A stretch of 64,000 bases of DNA from Hypericum androsaemum (taxonomy: Eukaryota > Streptophyta > Magnoliopsida > Malpighiales > Hypericaceae): NCBI GenBank assembly GCA_963995505.1, contig OZ023198.1:11523141-11587140 (forward strand), written 5' to 3'. Each line of letters begins with the position of its first letter. The first letter of the stretch is position 1. The position numbers were made by a program, and so were the translations under genes. The notes below the pieces were generated by a model. That model did no database searches and was not told where the DNA came from. It was given only the letters and a program-made list of their open reading frames with translations. Below, in pieces: positions 62,731-64,000 of the stretch.

Positions 62731-63217
62731 TGTTGGAAACTATAATGGACCAGCAATTAAACGAGAACGAATCGAAACGAAAAAAATAACACATAATTTG
62801 CTTACCCAATTTGTCAAGAATGACTATGTCTAGGGGCGTGCCAAGCCAAAAAATTTTCACTAGATTTATTGTGCGTTACTACACTTTTTGTCACACATTA
62901 CAATGAGTATTATATGAGTTTATATAGGAGAACAACCCTAATTAGAGTCGAATTTCTGAAATAGACAAACGAGGAAACAAAATTAAGCCTACACAGACCT
63001 GGCTGGTGGCCGTCAATCACCTGGCGCCCGCCAGGTCCCCCTCTCCCGAAATCTCTGTAAGCACCTCGTTGTGATCGACAATCCACTGCAGCTGCAAGTT
63101 CCTTCACATTTTTGCCTAGCAGTTGCTGGGCCTCTTAGCGAGTGTTGTACTCGTGCTTGGTCTTCACTCGATCATCCAAAGCCAACCCGAGGACCTAAAA
63201 GGTTCCATAACCCAACA
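62731..63217 (+). repeat. Solo LTR with 5-bp target duplication
   Basis: The 487-bp repeat has canonical ends TGTTGGAAAC...AACCCAACA (TG..CA) and is flanked by TATAT on both sides (62726-62730 and 63218-63222). A TATATAGG box lies near 62919. There is no internal region. The target duplication is of low complexity, so it is moderate evidence. Confidence 0.7.
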
Positions 63218-63589
63218 TATATAAGATGATTTATGATATTTTTTAAAAATTCAAGTTCGAATTTTAAAAAAAAAATTGGACCAATCACATGTTGTCGTTT
63301 CGGCTTGTCACTAAGATATATTTAGTTCCAAACTGGCTTAACCAATATACTTTCTCTAACTTTATTTTATCTTCTCAACATTTTTAAATATTTTCTGATT
63401 TAAAGTTTTGATATTTTTAAATAATTATCAATATTTCATTCTGTATTTTCTCAGATTTTATTTCAATTTTGAAGATCTATATTTTTTATATTTGTTGAAT
63501 TTATTTAAAGGAAAGCTGTTGTATTTTGGTCATAACAATTCTATTTTTTTCCTAAAGAAAAAAGGCACGGGATATTTTTGGAGTCATTA
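63218..63589. other. AT-rich spacer
   Basis: Nothing is recognised between the solo LTR and the copia fragment. Confidence 0.5.
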
Positions 63590-64000
63590 TACCTCTCAAG
63601 TACCTTAGAATCTACTTCACTGCCAACCAATGCTACTTGCCTGGATTGCTTATGTACCTGCTCACCAATCCCACGGCATGTGAGATGTTTAGCCTTGTAC
63701 AGACCATAGCATATATCAAGCTCCTAACTGCTGATGCATAAGGAGTCTTCTTCATTTGATCCTTCTCCGCCTTACTCTTAGGCAAAAACTTGTTAGACAG
63801 CTTAAAGTATCCACCTCAGGGGGTTAACATGGGTTTGACCTTCTGTATGCTAAACCTCTCCAATACCTTCTTGATATAGTCAGTTTGCCAGAGAAACAGC
63901 TTTTCTGTTACTTTGTTTCGCTCAATCCTCATCCATAAGATCTGCTTAGCCTTACCCAAATCTTTTATGACAAACTTTTCAAACAATTGCTTCTTCACCT
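63590..64000 (-). pseudogene. Copia reverse-transcriptase fragment, runs off the window
   Basis: The minus-strand frame 63816-63998 reads FVIKDLGKAKQILWMRIERN, WQTDYIKKVLERFSIQKVKP, the C-terminal part of copia RT. Past the stop near 63816 the text continues in the same style (KLSNKFLPKSKAEKDQM, LIYAMVCTRLNI on the minus strand). It is similar to, but clearly different from, the element at 5833-11105. The upstream part lies beyond 64000, so completeness cannot be judged. Confidence 0.88.

Overview
This is nuclear DNA from a flowering plant. The host genes carry spliceosomal GT-AG introns, and the rest is AT-rich sequence packed with plant-type transposable elements, an endogenous pararetrovirus and microsatellites. 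No prokaryotic feature (operon, ribosome binding site, CRISPR) is present. The host proteins are all conserved angiosperm families; the exact species cannot be read from the window.

Five host genes were recognised, and exon structures were worked out by hand. (1) A single-exon Dof transcription factor of the DOF5.4/OBP4 type, 15105-15839 (+). (2) A five-exon gene for MPB2C, the microtubule-associated movement-protein-binding protein 2C, 30563-32568 (+). (3) A thirteen-exon RIO kinase 2 gene, 33157-36738 (-), convergent with MPB2C. (4) A two-exon family 8 galacturonosyltransferase of the GAUT11 type, 39054-41496 (-). (5) An eight-exon SEPALLATA-like MIKC MADS-box gene, 47570-53299 (-), with four transposon insertions in its introns. 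In all four spliced genes every exon joins in phase and the protein length matches the family.

Layout. 1-5.8 kb: degraded elements, a 101-bp tandem duplication, a Mutator-type MITE and an unrecognised acidic ORF pair. 5.8-11.1 kb: one complete but dead Tnt1/Tork-type copia retrotransposon on the minus strand, with LTRs, primer site and 5-bp target duplication. 12.6-14.6 kb: small inverted-repeat elements. 15-20 kb: the Dof gene, LTR-like debris and tandem repeats. 22.06-30.06 kb: an almost unit-length endogenous caulimovirid (florendovirus-like) inserted in a (TA)n tract, ending about 0.5 kb upstream of the MPB2C start codon. 30.5-41.5 kb: gene-rich core (MPB2C, RIO2, GAUT11) with a hAT element that carries a nested LINE stub. 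41.8-46.3 kb: a long foldback element and a LINE fragment split by a solo LTR. 47.5-53.3 kb: MADS gene. 53.3-64 kb: SINE-like, foldback, microsatellite and solo-LTR sequence, ending in a second copia fragment that runs off the edge.

Most interesting points: the pararetrovirus, with its own movement protein and a 35S-like promoter pointing toward a gene for a movement-protein-binding host factor, and its 31-bp inverted ends plus 50-bp palindrome; a family of three ~470-bp MITEs with 9-bp target duplications; a second family of long-inverted-repeat foldback elements; non-canonical LTR ends; several very short LINE 3' ends with target duplications; a small dispersed tRNA-derived family; and two plastid-like tRNA relics. 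All calls are by eye: no alignment, splice predictor or database was run.
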